This document shows, one piece after another, positions 15,851 through 23,940 of a stretch of DNA of 25,580 bases. Position numbers and translations under genes: made by a program. The stretch is taken from positions 1 through 25,580 of the forward strand of contig CAJATB010000161.1 of assembly GCA_903944755.1 (NCBI GenBank), read 5' to 3'. Every line of letters begins with the position of its first letter. The first letter of the stretch is position 1. The stretch comes from an uncultured Bacteroidota bacterium (GTDB lineage Bacteria > Bacteroidota > Bacteroidia > Chitinophagales > Chitinophagaceae). The notes below the pieces were generated by a model. That model had not been told where the DNA came from. It searched no databases and saw nothing but the letters and a program-made list of their open reading frames with translations.

Positions 15851-18223
15851 CTAATTTCTAATTGGTCTCCCTGCGGTGATTACCGATTGGATTCTTTCCA
15901 ATGTTTTCTTTTCACCACATAAGCTTAAGAAGGCTTCTCTTTCGAGGTCTAATAAATATTGCTCGTTCACTAAGGTAGGTTCACTTAAGTCTCCACCGCA
16001 CATTACGTAGGCTAATTTCTTGGCCACTAATTTATCATGATCTGTTGCATAACCACCACGCCACATGCCATTAATGCCGGCGTATAATGCTCCTAGGCCT
16101 GATTTTCCTAATACTTTAATATCTGTTCTTTGTAAAGGTTGCGTATAGCCAGCATTGAATAAACGAAGCGCTTCTTCTTTAGCATTTGCAATTCTTCGTG
16201 ACTGGTTTAAAACAATTGCATCTTGTCCTTTTCTAAAAATACCCATGTCCATTGCCTCATGCGCTGAAGTGGCAACTTTTGCAGTTGCAATTTGCATGAA
16301 CCTATTATTTAAGGTAATAGTTTCAGGTTCGTCGGCATGCATTTCGTCGGATGCCCTTAATACTAATTCCTTAGTACCACCACCACCTGGGATCACACCA
16401 ATGCCTAGTTCAACCAATCCAATATAAGTTTCTGCTGCAGCAACAATAGCATCGGCATGTAAATTCATTTCACAACCACCACCCAAGCAAAGTCCGTGAG
16501 GCGCTGTTACCACAGGGATAGAAGAGTAGCGCACGCGCATCATTGAGTTTTGGAAAGTACGAATAGCCATATCCAGTTCTTCATAGTCTTGCTCAATGGC
16601 AAGCATAAATATCATTCCTACATTAGCACCCGCACTAAATAAATTACCGTCGTTTGCGATTATTAAACCTTTACAGTTTTCTTCAGCGAGCTGAACGGCT
16701 TTATTCAAACCTTGTAATACTTCAGCTCCAATACTATTCATTTTTGTATTCCATCCAAAACCTGCAACACCATCCCCAATGTCTACTAAGTTACAAGCGC
16801 TGTTTTTCCATATTGTTTTTTCTTTGAAATCAGAAAGTATTAAGAAGGATTCACTGCCAGGAATAATTTTGTAGTCACTGCTAGCCACATCGTAGTAATA
16901 ACGTTTACCGTCAGTTACTTTATAGAAGGATAATCCCTTGCTCAGCATAGTGTCAATCCATGGTGCAACAGCTATACCAGCTGCTTTCATGTCGGCTGTA
17001 ACCTTAGCTACACCTAATGTATCCCATGACTCAAATGCGCCAATTTCCCAGCCAAATCCAGCTTTCAAAGCATCGTCAACGCGGTAAAGTTCATCGCTAA
17101 TTTCAGGAACACGATGGCTAATGTAGGAGAATAAGGCAAAGTGAAATGCACGTACAAATTCGCCACCTTTATCTGTTGCTGCATACAATGCTTTTAAACG
17201 ATCAGGTAAAGCTTCCATTGCTTTAGCCGCAGTAATTGAAGCAAATTTTGCTTTAACACGAGGCTCATAGGCAAAGCTAGTTAAGTTTAAAGTTAAAATT
17301 TCTTTAGAAGTTGCGGTTTTTATTTTCTTAAAAAAGCCTTGTCCAGTTTTATCTCCTAACCAATTTTCTTCTACCATCTTTTCTAGCCAAGCAGGTAAAG
17401 TGAAAATATGTTTTGCTTCGTCATTAGGGCAGTTGTCGGCAACGCCTTTTGCAACTTTTACTAAAGTGTCAAGACCAACCACATCGGCAGTCCTAAAGGT
17501 GGCCGATTTTGGACGTCCCATTATTGGACCAGTTAACGCTTCAATTTCGTCAATTGACAAACTTAATTTCTCCATAATATGTAACACACTCATCATGCTA
17601 AAAACCCCTACACGATTGGCTATAAAAGCAGGAGTATCTTTACATAAAACAGTTGTTTTTCCTAAAAATACGTCTCCGTAATGCAAATGAAAGTCAATTA
17701 CTTCCTGACTTGTTTTAGCTGTGGGGATTACTTCTAATAAACGTAAATATCTTGGAGGATTGAAAAAGTGAGTACCACAAAAATGTGCTTGAAAATCATC
17801 ACTGCGCCCCTCGGCCATTAAATGAATAGGGATACCTGAAGTATTTGAACTTACTAGTGTTCCAGGTTTTCTATATTTCTCCACTTCATCATAAATCAGT
17901 TTTTTAATATCCAGCCTTTCTACAACTACTTCAATGATCCAATCAGCAGTTGAAATTTTTGCAATATCGTCGGTGAAATTTCCGGTACTTATATTTTTTG
18001 CAAATTTTTGCGCATACAAAGGAGAAGGGTTGGATTTAATAGCGGCAAGTAATGAATCGTCTACCAGTTTATTCCTTTCTTTTATTTTTGTACTTTCCTC
18101 GGTGCCAGGATTTAGTCGGTCTAGTAATAAAACTTTCACACCGACACCTGCAAAATGGCAAGCAATACGAGCCCCCATTACACCACTACCTAAAACCACT
18201 ACATTTTTTATGGAACGTTGCAT
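15851..18223 (-). CDS. 3-hydroxyacyl-CoA dehydrogenase/enoyl-CoA hydratase fusion (FadN-like)
   Basis: Two-domain beta-oxidation enzyme catalysing hydration of enoyl-CoA and NAD-dependent oxidation of the 3-hydroxyacyl-CoA. The dehydrogenase is N-terminal: NAD loop LGSGVMG (residues 11-17), NTSGIPI, and HFFNPP with the catalytic-type His. The enoyl-CoA hydratase domain is C-terminal (about 490-700): GLCLGGGCEMNLHADAI for the oxyanion region and VELGIGVIPGGGGTKE with an active-site-type Glu. This order and the 790-aa length match the B. subtilis FadN architecture rather than E. coli FadB/FadJ, where the hydratase comes first. No thiolase or acyl-CoA dehydrogenase gene is adjacent. A good promoter lies upstream and a terminator downstream, so it appears monocistronic. 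Confidence 0.92.
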   Translation of the reverse strand: MQRSIKNVVVLGSGVMGARIACHFAGVGVKVLLLDRLNPGTEESTKIKERNKLVDDSLLAAIKSNPSPLYAQKFAKNISTGNFTDDIAKISTADWIIEVVVERLDIKKLIYDEVEKYRKPGTLVSSNTSGIPIHLMAEGRSDDFQAHFCGTHFFNPPRYLRLLEVIPTAKTSQEVIDFHLHYGDVFLGKTTVLCKDTPAFIANRVGVFSMMSVLHIMEKLSLSIDEIEALTGPIMGRPKSATFRTADVVGLDTLVKVAKGVADNCPNDEAKHIFTLPAWLEKMVEENWLGDKTGQGFFKKIKTATSKEILTLNLTSFAYEPRVKAKFASITAAKAMEALPDRLKALYAATDKGGEFVRAFHFALFSYISHRVPEISDELYRVDDALKAGFGWEIGAFESWDTLGVAKVTADMKAAGIAVAPWIDTMLSKGLSFYKVTDGKRYYYDVASSDYKIIPGSESFLILSDFKEKTIWKNSACNLVDIGDGVAGFGWNTKMNSIGAEVLQGLNKAVQLAEENCKGLIIANDGNLFSAGANVGMIFMLAIEQDYEELDMAIRTFQNSMMRVRYSSIPVVTAPHGLCLGGGCEMNLHADAIVAAAETYIGLVELGIGVIPGGGGTKELVLRASDEMHADEPETITLNNRFMQIATAKVATSAHEAMDMGIFRKGQDAIVLNQSRRIANAKEEALRLFNAGYTQPLQRTDIKVLGKSGLGALYAGINGMWRGGYATDHDKLVAKKLAYVMCGGDLSEPTLVNEQYLLDLEREAFLSLCGEKKTLERIQSVITAGRPIRN

Positions 18224-18240
18224 ATAAAAAGCATTTGCTG

Positions 18241-18272
18241 TAAAATTAGTTAGTTATGCAACTAATTTCAAA
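18241..18272 (-). promoter_or_regulatory. Bacteroidota-type promoter of the FadN-like gene
   Basis: On the minus strand, TTTG (18272-18269), 20 nt, then TAATTTTA (18248-18241), one mismatch to the TAnnTTTG -7 box. The ATG lies 17 nt further on. Spacing and sequence fit the primary sigma promoter of Bacteroidota. Confidence 0.65.
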
Positions 18273-18349
18273 AAAAACTTTTAATTTTAGGAACAAAGGC
18301 ACTAATTGTTTGCCACTGATTGGGTCATTTGACCTTTTAACAAAACCAG

Positions 18350-18380
18350 CTTGGGGGTTCCATGCTTTAAACTACATTTG
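18350..18380 (+). promoter_or_regulatory. Bacteroidota-type promoter of gatC, apparently leaderless
   Basis: CTTG (18350-18353, 3/4 of the TTTG box), 19 nt, then TACATTTG (18373-18380), a perfect TAnnTTTG. Only 4 nt (TATA) separate the box from the gatC ATG, so transcription should start at or next to the first codon. Confidence 0.7.
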
Positions 18381-18384
18381 TATA

Positions 18385-18675
18385 ATGCAAGTTGATCCTA
18401 CATTAGTAAGCCATTTAGCACATTTATCGAGGTTAAATGTGGCACCCAATAAAATGGATAAGCTGGTAGCTGATATGCAGGATTTAGTGGTATTTGTTGA
18501 GCAATTAAACGCCTTGGATACTTCCGGAACGCAGCCATTAATGCATATGGGTGAAGTTTATAATGTACTTAGGCCGGATGAAGTACAAGGTTCTATTTCA
18601 AGAGAGGAAGCATTAAAAAATGCCCCTGACTCAGATGGTACTTATTTTAAAGTACCTAAAGTAATTCATAAATAA
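18385..18675 (+). CDS. gatC: GatC, subunit C of Asp-tRNA(Asn)/Glu-tRNA(Gln) amidotransferase
   Basis: Small subunit of the GatCAB complex, which amidates misacylated Glu-tRNA(Gln) and/or Asp-tRNA(Asn); GatC stabilises GatA and contacts GatB. The 96 aa show the family pattern: VSHLAHLSRLNV near the N-terminus, LRPDEVQGS in the middle and a C-terminal DGTYFKVPKVI. ATG 18385 is chosen; the frame is open back to an ATG at 18256, but those 43 codons carry the promoter and have no GatC similarity. The ABC ATPase gene follows after 6 nt and is likely co-transcribed. gatA and gatB are not in the window. Confidence 0.95.
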   Translation: MQVDPTLVSHLAHLSRLNVAPNKMDKLVADMQDLVVFVEQLNALDTSGTQPLMHMGEVYNVLRPDEVQGSISREEALKNAPDSDGTYFKVPKVIHK

Positions 18676-18681
18676 TAGCAT

Positions 18682-19377
18682 ATGTCATCGGTTATACAAT
18701 TAAGGGGAATTGAGAAAAGTTATTTTATGGCAGGGCAAGCTATTCCAGTACTTAAGGGCATTGACTTAGATATCCTTAAAAATGAATATGTGGCTTTAAT
18801 GGGGCCTTCGGGTAGTGGTAAAAGTACCTTAATGAATATTTTAGGTTGCTTGGATTCGCCAACAAAAGGGATGTACAACTTAAATGGGCATGATGTGAGT
18901 ACAATGTCAGATGATGAATTAGCCGAAATTAGAAATACACAAATAGGATTTGTATTCCAACAATTTAATTTACTACCAAGGTTAACAGCTGCTGAAAACG
19001 TTGCACTGCCATTAGTATATGCAGGTATTTCAAAAAAAGAAAGAATAGACAGGGCCATGGTAGCCTTAGAAAAAGTAGGATTAGCCGACCGTAGCCATCA
19101 CAAGTCCAACGAATTAAGTGGTGGGCAAATACAACGTGTTGCTATTGCACGTGCACTGGTAAACAACCCAGCAATTTTATTAGCAGATGAGCCAACAGGA
19201 AACCTAGATTCTAAAACATCTGTTGAGGTAATGGAATTATTTGGGAAAATTCATTCAGGAGGCAATACGGTAATTTTAGTAACGCACGAGGAAGACATTT
19301 CACAATATGCACATAGGGTAGTTCGCTTAAAAGACGGAAACATTGAAACCGACACCCTTAATAAATCACATCGTTAG
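18682..19377 (+). CDS. MacB/LolD-type ABC transporter ATP-binding protein
   Basis: Cytoplasmic ATPase of the o228/MacB-LolD group, 231 aa, which normally works with FtsX-like permeases in lipoprotein release, peptide or macrolide export. Walker A GPSGSGKST (41-49), Q-loop FQQFNLLPRLTAAENV, ABC signature LSGGQ and Walker B ILLADEPTGNLDS are all present, so it should be active. No permease gene is adjacent on either side; the partner must be encoded elsewhere. It lies 6 nt after gatC and probably shares its transcript. The substrate cannot be told from sequence. Confidence 0.92.
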   Translation: MSSVIQLRGIEKSYFMAGQAIPVLKGIDLDILKNEYVALMGPSGSGKSTLMNILGCLDSPTKGMYNLNGHDVSTMSDDELAEIRNTQIGFVFQQFNLLPRLTAAENVALPLVYAGISKKERIDRAMVALEKVGLADRSHHKSNELSGGQIQRVAIARALVNNPAILLADEPTGNLDSKTSVEVMELFGKIHSGGNTVILVTHEEDISQYAHRVVRLKDGNIETDTLNKSHR

Positions 19378-19402
19378 TGAACTTTATTTTATTAGTTTTG
19401 TT

Positions 19403-19421
19403 AACCTACAATGGGTAGGTT
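19403..19421 (+). terminator. Short hairpin between the ABC ATPase and adenosyltransferase genes
   Basis: A 7-bp stem AACCTAC/GTAGGTT with a 5-nt loop is followed by TTGTTTCTC. It is a plausible weak terminator for the gatC-ABC unit. A TAGTTTTG box (19393-19400) lies just upstream, so the hairpin could instead be in the leader of the next gene. Confidence 0.5.
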
Positions 19422-19445
19422 TTGTTTCTCTCAATTTAAGCAACT

Positions 19446-20000
19446 ATGAAAATATATACGAAAGAAGGTGATTTAGGTAAAACTTCATTAATAGGTGGTA
19501 CAAGAGTACCTAAAAGTCATATCAGGATTGAATCCTATGGTACTGTGGACGAATTAAATTCATTCGTTGGATTGGTTAGTGATATGTGTAATAATGCGGA
19601 AATTCAAAAAGTGTTGAACGAAGTACAGGACCGTTTGTTTACGGTAGGTTCTCATCTTGCATGTGACCCGGCAATTGAAGCAGGCTTACAAATACCTGAT
19701 TTAACCGAAATTGATATTGTGAACTTAGAAGCAGAGATAGATAAAATGAATGCGGTGCTAGCTCCAATGAAATCCTTCATTTTACCAGTAGGGCATGCTG
19801 CAATATCAATGGCGCATGTAGCTAGATGTGTTTGTAGAAGAGCTGAACGTTGGTGTGTGAATTTACAAGAAGAAGAGTTGTTTGTAGAACCAATTGTAAT
19901 AAAATACTTGAATAGATTAAGTGATTACTTATTTGTTTTAGCAAGGTATATTGGACACTTAAATGGAGTTGCAGATATGCCTTGGAAGGCACGTGTATAA
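19446..20000 (+). CDS. PduO-type cob(I)alamin adenosyltransferase
   Basis: Transfers the adenosyl group of ATP to cob(I)alamin to make coenzyme B12. At 184 aa it has the N-terminal ATP-binding motif TKEGDLGKTSLIGG (residues 5-18), SYGTVDELNSFVG, and the conserved CRRAER motif (about 126-135). No B12-dependent enzyme or other cobalamin gene is next to it, so it probably serves enzymes elsewhere (for example methylmalonyl-CoA mutase or ribonucleotide reductase; inference). Its stop is only 4 nt from the stop of the converging lolD-like gene, with no terminator between them. Confidence 0.94.
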   Translation: MKIYTKEGDLGKTSLIGGTRVPKSHIRIESYGTVDELNSFVGLVSDMCNNAEIQKVLNEVQDRLFTVGSHLACDPAIEAGLQIPDLTEIDIVNLEAEIDKMNAVLAPMKSFILPVGHAAISMAHVARCVCRRAERWCVNLQEEELFVEPIVIKYLNRLSDYLFVLARYIGHLNGVADMPWKARV

Positions 20001-20004
20001 AAGC

Positions 20005-20673
20005 CTAAATTATTTGTCCATCCTTCATATTTAACACACGATCACTCATTTTTGCTAATGCTTCGTTATGTGTTACAATCAAAAAACTTTGATCAAATTC
20101 CTTTTTTAAGCGAATAAAAAGGGCATGCAAAGCAGCGGCGTTTTCACTGTCTAAATTTCCAGTGGGTTCGTCTGCAAAAATAAGTGCAGGGTTATTCAAA
20201 AGTGCTCTTGCAACTGCCACTCTTTGTTGCTCACCCCCCGATAAGGTATTTGGCTTTTTATGTTTTTTGTCGGCAAGCCCCATAAAATCTAATAACTCAA
20301 GGGCCCTTTGTTCAATTTGCTTTTTAGGTTGTTTTGCAATCCAGCCTGGAATGGAAACATTCTCGATAGCTGTAAATTCGGGTAGTAAATGGTGAAATTG
20401 GAAAACAAAGCCAATAGTATTATTTCTATAAGTTGCTAATTGCTTTTCGGAAAGCCCGCTCACTTTCTGCCCATTATAAAAAATTTCTCCTTTATCGGCT
20501 TGTTCTAGGCTGCTTAAAATGTACAATAAAGTCGATTTCCCAGCTCCTGAAGGCCCGACAATAGAAACTACCTCCCCTTTAACTATTTCCATAGAAACGC
20601 CCTTTAATACCGAAACAGGGCCATATTGCTTCCATATATCCTTTGCTACTAATAGTTTTGAGGCTTGATCCAT
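20005..20673 (-). CDS. lolD: LolD-like ABC transporter ATP-binding protein
   Basis: ATPase subunit, 222 aa, of the LolCDE type, which extracts lipoproteins from the inner membrane for delivery to the outer membrane. Walker A GPSGAGKST (40-48), FVFQFHHLLPEFTAIENV, signature LSGGEQQRVAVARALLN and Walker B LIFADEPTGNLDS are intact. The GGEQQ variant and length fit LolD. It is a second MacB/LolD-group ATPase in the window, distinct from the 231-aa one, and again no permease is adjacent. A TAnnTTTG box ends 4 nt before its ATG. LolD is the best guess, but other FtsX-type export ATPases are possible. Confidence 0.85.
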   Translation of the reverse strand: MDQASKLLVAKDIWKQYGPVSVLKGVSMEIVKGEVVSIVGPSGAGKSTLLYILSSLEQADKGEIFYNGQKVSGLSEKQLATYRNNTIGFVFQFHHLLPEFTAIENVSIPGWIAKQPKKQIEQRALELLDFMGLADKKHKKPNTLSGGEQQRVAVARALLNNPALIFADEPTGNLDSENAAALHALFIRLKKEFDQSFLIVTHNEALAKMSDRVLNMKDGQII

Positions 20674-20677
20674 GCTA

Positions 20678-20685
20678 CAAACCTA
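20678..20685 (-). promoter_or_regulatory. -7 box of the lolD-like gene, apparently leaderless
   Basis: On the minus strand the sequence is TAGGTTTG, a perfect TAnnTTTG match, then TAGC and the ATG. No TTTG is seen at the usual 19-21 nt upstream, so support is from the -7 box alone. Confidence 0.5.
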
Positions 20686-20746
20686 GTAATTCCCTGTGAA
20701 TTTTTGTTAATTTAATAATTTGTTTACATCATGAGGAAAAAACACA

Positions 20747-20777
20747 TTTGGTTATATCATTTATACGGCTACTTTTG
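20747..20777 (+). promoter_or_regulatory. Bacteroidota-type promoter of the DUF2795 gene
   Basis: TTTG (20747-20750), exactly 19 nt, then TACTTTTG (20770-20777): both boxes match the consensus fully. The ATG follows 14 nt after the -7 box, leaving a leader of about 10 nt that is A-rich with no clear Shine-Dalgarno sequence. Confidence 0.8.
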
Positions 20778-20791
20778 CAAAAAAGAAAGCT

Positions 20792-21013
20792 ATGTTTTGG
20801 ACATTAGAATTAGCCAGTTATTTAGAAGAAGCTCCTTGGCCGGCTACCAAAGATGAATTGATTGACTATTCCATTAGGAGTGGTGCTCCAATAGAAGTAG
20901 TTGAAAATTTACAAGAATTAGAAGACGAAGGAGAAGTATATGAAAGCATCGAAGACATTTGGCCAGATTACCCAAGCCAAGAGGATTTCATGTTTAATGA
21001 AGACGAATATTAA
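20792..21013 (+). CDS. DUF2795 domain protein
   Basis: Small acidic cytoplasmic protein of 73 aa; function unknown. The sequence is of the DUF2795 type common in Bacteroidota: WTLELASYLEEAPWPATKDE at the N-terminus, then YSIRSGAPIEVVENLQEL and an acidic tail ending in FNEDEY. It has no membrane segment or signal peptide. It has its own consensus promoter and a strong terminator immediately after, so it is a single-gene unit, perhaps highly expressed (inference from promoter quality). Confidence 0.9.
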   Translation: MFWTLELASYLEEAPWPATKDELIDYSIRSGAPIEVVENLQELEDEGEVYESIEDIWPDYPSQEDFMFNEDEY

Positions 21014-21034
21014 TTTCCTACAATTAGTAATAAT

Positions 21035-21069
21035 AAAAAAGGGTTCCGATAAATCGGCGACCCTTTTTT
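21035..21069. terminator. Bidirectional intrinsic terminator
   Basis: Stem AAAAAAGGGT (21035-21044) pairs with ACCCTTTTTT (21060-21069), with an inner CCGA/TCGG stem capped by TAAA. It lies between the converging DUF2795 (+) and SemiSWEET (-) genes and has A/T tracts on both sides, so it can serve both. Confidence 0.88.
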
Positions 21070-21090
21070 ATTTTGAAATATGGTAACTAC

Positions 21091-21363
21091 TTATTTCTTT
21101 TTAAAAGTTAATTTAAAATAAAGTAGCATTAAGCTTAATGCAAGGACAACAGTATTAGCCATCATTACAGGCCCACTGCTTACAAAATAACCATATACTA
21201 ACCAAACGATGGTACTAGATACAACAATGAGAATCATTGAAAAACTTAAATCACCCACGCTTTTAGATTTCCAAGAATGATATACTTGGGGAATAAAAGT
21301 GATGCAACTTAATATGGAACCCAAATAGCCAATATTTTCAATCATTTGTGCACTTATTTCCAT
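21091..21363 (-). CDS. SemiSWEET-family sugar transporter
   Basis: Membrane protein of 90 aa with three hydrophobic segments, the single-repeat form of the SWEET/PQ-loop family that acts as a homodimer to pass sugars down their gradient. The PQ motif FIPQVYHSWKSKSVGDLSF (from about residue 23) and a second conserved helix (about 45-63, SSTIVWLVYG) are seen. The C-terminus is basic (FKKK), as expected for a cytoplasmic end. It starts 38 nt after the fabI stop on the same strand with no clear promoter between, so it is probably co-transcribed with fabI. The sugar carried is not predictable. Confidence 0.9.
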   Translation of the reverse strand: MEISAQMIENIGYLGSILSCITFIPQVYHSWKSKSVGDLSFSMILIVVSSTIVWLVYGYFVSSGPVMMANTVVLALSLMLLYFKLTFKKK

Positions 21364-21401
21364 GGTATTGTTTTAAATAATTTATGAAGTTAGTCTTGTT
21401 T

Positions 21402-22220
21402 TTATTCTGTGATACCCGCTTTTTGCATGATTAAATCACTCACTCCTGTAGTAGAATAGCCACCATCATGGAATAAGTTTTGCATGGTAACCATTTTAGT
21501 TAAATCGGAGAATAAGGTCACGCAATAGTTCGCGCAATCCTCTGCAGTTGCATTGCCTAATGGTGCAATAGCATTGGCGTAGTCAAAAAAGTCACCAAAG
21601 CCTTTAATACCAGTACCTGCAGTTGTTTTAGTTGGGGATTGTGAAACAGTATTTACACGTACTTTATTTCTTAATCCGTAGTGGTAACCAAAACTACGTG
21701 CAATGGATTCTAGTAAGGCTTTAATATCGGCCATATCGGTATAGAATGGGAAGGTTCTTTGTGCAGCGGCATAAGTAAGTGCTACTACACTAGCATGGTC
21801 GTTTAATGCATCCATTTTGTAAGCGACGCTTAACATTTTGTGCAAGGACATTGCTGATACGTCTACACCTTTTGCATAGTAGTCGTAGTTCAATTCCGGG
21901 TAAGCAATTTTTTTACGAATATTCACACTCATTCCTATAGAGTGCAAAACAAAATCAATTTTACCGCCTAATATTTCCTGAGACTGTGTAAACAAGTTTG
22001 TAAGTTCTTCAACGCTTGTAGCGTCAGCTGGAACAATTTTAGAATTTGTCTTTTCTGCTAAGCCATTAATCTCCCCCATGCGCATTGCAATAGGAGCATT
22101 GGTTAATACAAAAGTGGCGCCTTCTTCATGCGCTTTTTCAGCTACTTTCCAAGCAATTGAATTGCTGTCTAAAGCGCCTGTAATAATTCCTCTCTTACCT
22201 TTCAATAAATTGTATGCCAT
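21402..22220 (-). CDS. fabI: FabI, NADH-dependent enoyl-[acyl-carrier-protein] reductase
   Basis: Catalyses the last step of each fatty-acid elongation cycle. At 272 aa it is an SDR-fold protein with an N-terminal cofactor region (GIITGALDSNSIAWKVAEKA), HSIGMS (93-98), and the FabI catalytic set Y150, Y160 and K167 (Y-x6-K) within ALTYAAAQRTFPFYTDMADI. The downstream SQSPTKTTAGTGIKGF segment matches the substrate-binding loop. Length and the N-terminal wording are those of Bacteroidota FabI. It lies 64 nt after recN on the same strand, with a -7-like box in the gap, and SemiSWEET follows. Confidence 0.96.
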   Translation of the reverse strand: MAYNLLKGKRGIITGALDSNSIAWKVAEKAHEEGATFVLTNAPIAMRMGEINGLAEKTNSKIVPADATSVEELTNLFTQSQEILGGKIDFVLHSIGMSVNIRKKIAYPELNYDYYAKGVDVSAMSLHKMLSVAYKMDALNDHASVVALTYAAAQRTFPFYTDMADIKALLESIARSFGYHYGLRNKVRVNTVSQSPTKTTAGTGIKGFGDFFDYANAIAPLGNATAEDCANYCVTLFSDLTKMVTMQNLFHDGGYSTTGVSDLIMQKAGITE

Positions 22221-22243
22221 TAGTTATGGTTTTATAGTAGCCG

Positions 22244-22251
22244 CAAAAATA
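22244..22251 (-). promoter_or_regulatory. Possible -7 box for fabI
   Basis: Minus-strand TATTTTTG matches TAnnTTTG and lies 23 nt before the fabI ATG. A TTTG is present upstream (22269-22266), but the 14-nt spacing is too short, so the promoter is only tentative. Confidence 0.4.
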
Positions 22252-22284
22252 ATTATAATAAACTACAAACGAGCAATTCTTAGC

Positions 22285-23940
22285 TTATTTAGCAAGAAGC
22301 TCGGTAGCGTTGTCTAAAGCTGATTTAGTAGGAGGGTCGCCGCCAATCATTCGGGCAATATGTTGAACGCGCTGTTCCTGGTTAAGGGTGCTCATATGCG
22401 TTTGTGTATTGGTTCCCTTTTGCTCCTTATAAACGTATAAATGGGTATGTCCTTTAGCCGCAATTTGTGGTTGGTGCGTAATACATAATATTTGTCTGCT
22501 TTGACCTAGGTTTTGAAGCAGTAATCCAACTTGCTTTGCCGGCTCACCGGAAATGCCGGTATCAATTTCGTCAAAAATCATGGTAGGTAAATCAACCGAC
22601 TTAGCTACCAGCGATTTAATACAAAGCATTAAACGACTTAATTCACCACCACTCGCCACTTTACGAATTGGCTCGAATTTATTCGTATTGTTAGCGTCAA
22701 ATAAAATATCAATTTTATCGGCACCAAATATATTTAAACTCACCTTTTCAATACTCACTTTAATTTTAGCATTCGGCATGCCAACCTGATGCAATAACTG
22801 GTTCACATTCTTAGTAAAAGGGGCAATTTGCAGTGTTCTTTTCTCGCTTAAATTATTTGCAAGTGAAATTACTTTTTCCTGCTCCTGCTTAACTTGTTTA
22901 GTAAGCTGGGTAATTACTTCTTCCAAGTTCAATACTGCCTCTAAATCGTTTTCTAATTGCCTTTGAATGGCAATTAGTTCATCAGTGGTTTGTACCTTAT
23001 GTTTTTTCTGCAAGTTGTATCCTACACTAAGTCTTTCCTGAATGGTTGTGATTTTTTGGTCATCAAATTCAATCTTATCTTGCCAAGTACTTAATTCGCT
23101 AGCAATATCTACCAATTCAATTTGAGCAGCTTTTAAACGGGTAAGCACTTCTTCAAAAGCAGGTTGCCACTTAACAATACTTTCAAGTGAGTGGGATAGT
23201 TGTTTTAATTGCTGTACAATTGGATTATCGGAACTATCCAACGCCTGTACACTAGTATCTAATTGTGCTTTTATTTGAACAGCGTTTTCCAAAAATTTCA
23301 ATTCTTGTTCAAGCTGTTCTAATTCCCCCTCCTGTAAATTCAGTTCAGTGAATTCCGATAAAAGGTGCTTATTATAACTTTCAATTTTTTCAAATTCGGC
23401 TTTTTGTGCTAAATAGCCATTCAGTTGCTTTTCATTTTCTTTCCAATTATTAAAAGCAAGTTGGTAGGCAGCAAGGTCCTTTTGAATATTTGCCAATGCG
23501 TCAATGACGGTGCGTTGAAAATCGGTATCCCCTAAAGTTAAAGTGTCAAACTGCTGGTGTAAGTCCACTAGTTGACTCGTTAACTGCCTTAGTTCGGTTA
23601 AATTAAATGGGGTGTCATTAATAAAAGCCCTCGACTTACCCTGTGCACTTATTTCTCTTCTAATAATTACTTCATCGCTACTAACAATATCGTTGGCCTC
23701 AAAAAAAGCAGCGTAATTTTCTTTGTTGCTTAAGGTGAAAGTGCCTTCAATAAAACATTTTTTTTCGGCATTGCGGCAAACGCTGCTATCGGCACGGTCA
23801 CCAAGAATAAGGCCGAGCGCCCCCATAATAATACTTTTACCTGCACCCGTTTCACCTGTAATCACCGACAAGCCTTTCGACAAATCAATCACAAGATGGT
23901 CAATTAGGATATAGTTTTGTATTTCGAGTTTGCTTAACAT
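22285..23940 (-). CDS. recN: RecN, SMC-like DNA repair ATPase
   Basis: SMC-like protein of double-strand-break repair that helps hold broken DNA ends or sister chromatids together for recombination. At 551 aa (the usual length) it has Walker A GETGAGKS at 29-36, a central coiled-coil region rich in Gln, Glu and Lys (about 150-370), and a C-terminal head with signature VASGGELSRLMLCIKSL and Walker B MIFDEIDTGISGE (about 452-464). ATG 23940 gives the family N-terminus LSKLEIQNYILID. A terminator separates it from the zinc-ribbon gene upstream; its own promoter must lie in 23941-24013, where I see only a weak TATATTG box. Confidence 0.96.
   Translation of the reverse strand: MLSKLEIQNYILIDHLVIDLSKGLSVITGETGAGKSIIMGALGLILGDRADSSVCRNAEKKCFIEGTFTLSNKENYAAFFEANDIVSSDEVIIRREISAQGKSRAFINDTPFNLTELRQLTSQLVDLHQQFDTLTLGDTDFQRTVIDALANIQKDLAAYQLAFNNWKENEKQLNGYLAQKAEFEKIESYNKHLLSEFTELNLQEGELEQLEQELKFLENAVQIKAQLDTSVQALDSSDNPIVQQLKQLSHSLESIVKWQPAFEEVLTRLKAAQIELVDIASELSTWQDKIEFDDQKITTIQERLSVGYNLQKKHKVQTTDELIAIQRQLENDLEAVLNLEEVITQLTKQVKQEQEKVISLANNLSEKRTLQIAPFTKNVNQLLHQVGMPNAKIKVSIEKVSLNIFGADKIDILFDANNTNKFEPIRKVASGGELSRLMLCIKSLVAKSVDLPTMIFDEIDTGISGEPAKQVGLLLQNLGQSRQILCITHQPQIAAKGHTHLYVYKEQKGTNTQTHMSTLNQEQRVQHIARMIGGDPPTKSALDNATELLAK

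Noticed and set aside
18256..18384. N-terminal extension of GatC from ATG 18256
   Set aside because: The 43 codons do not resemble GatC and contain promoter elements for gatC and for the divergent FadN-like gene.
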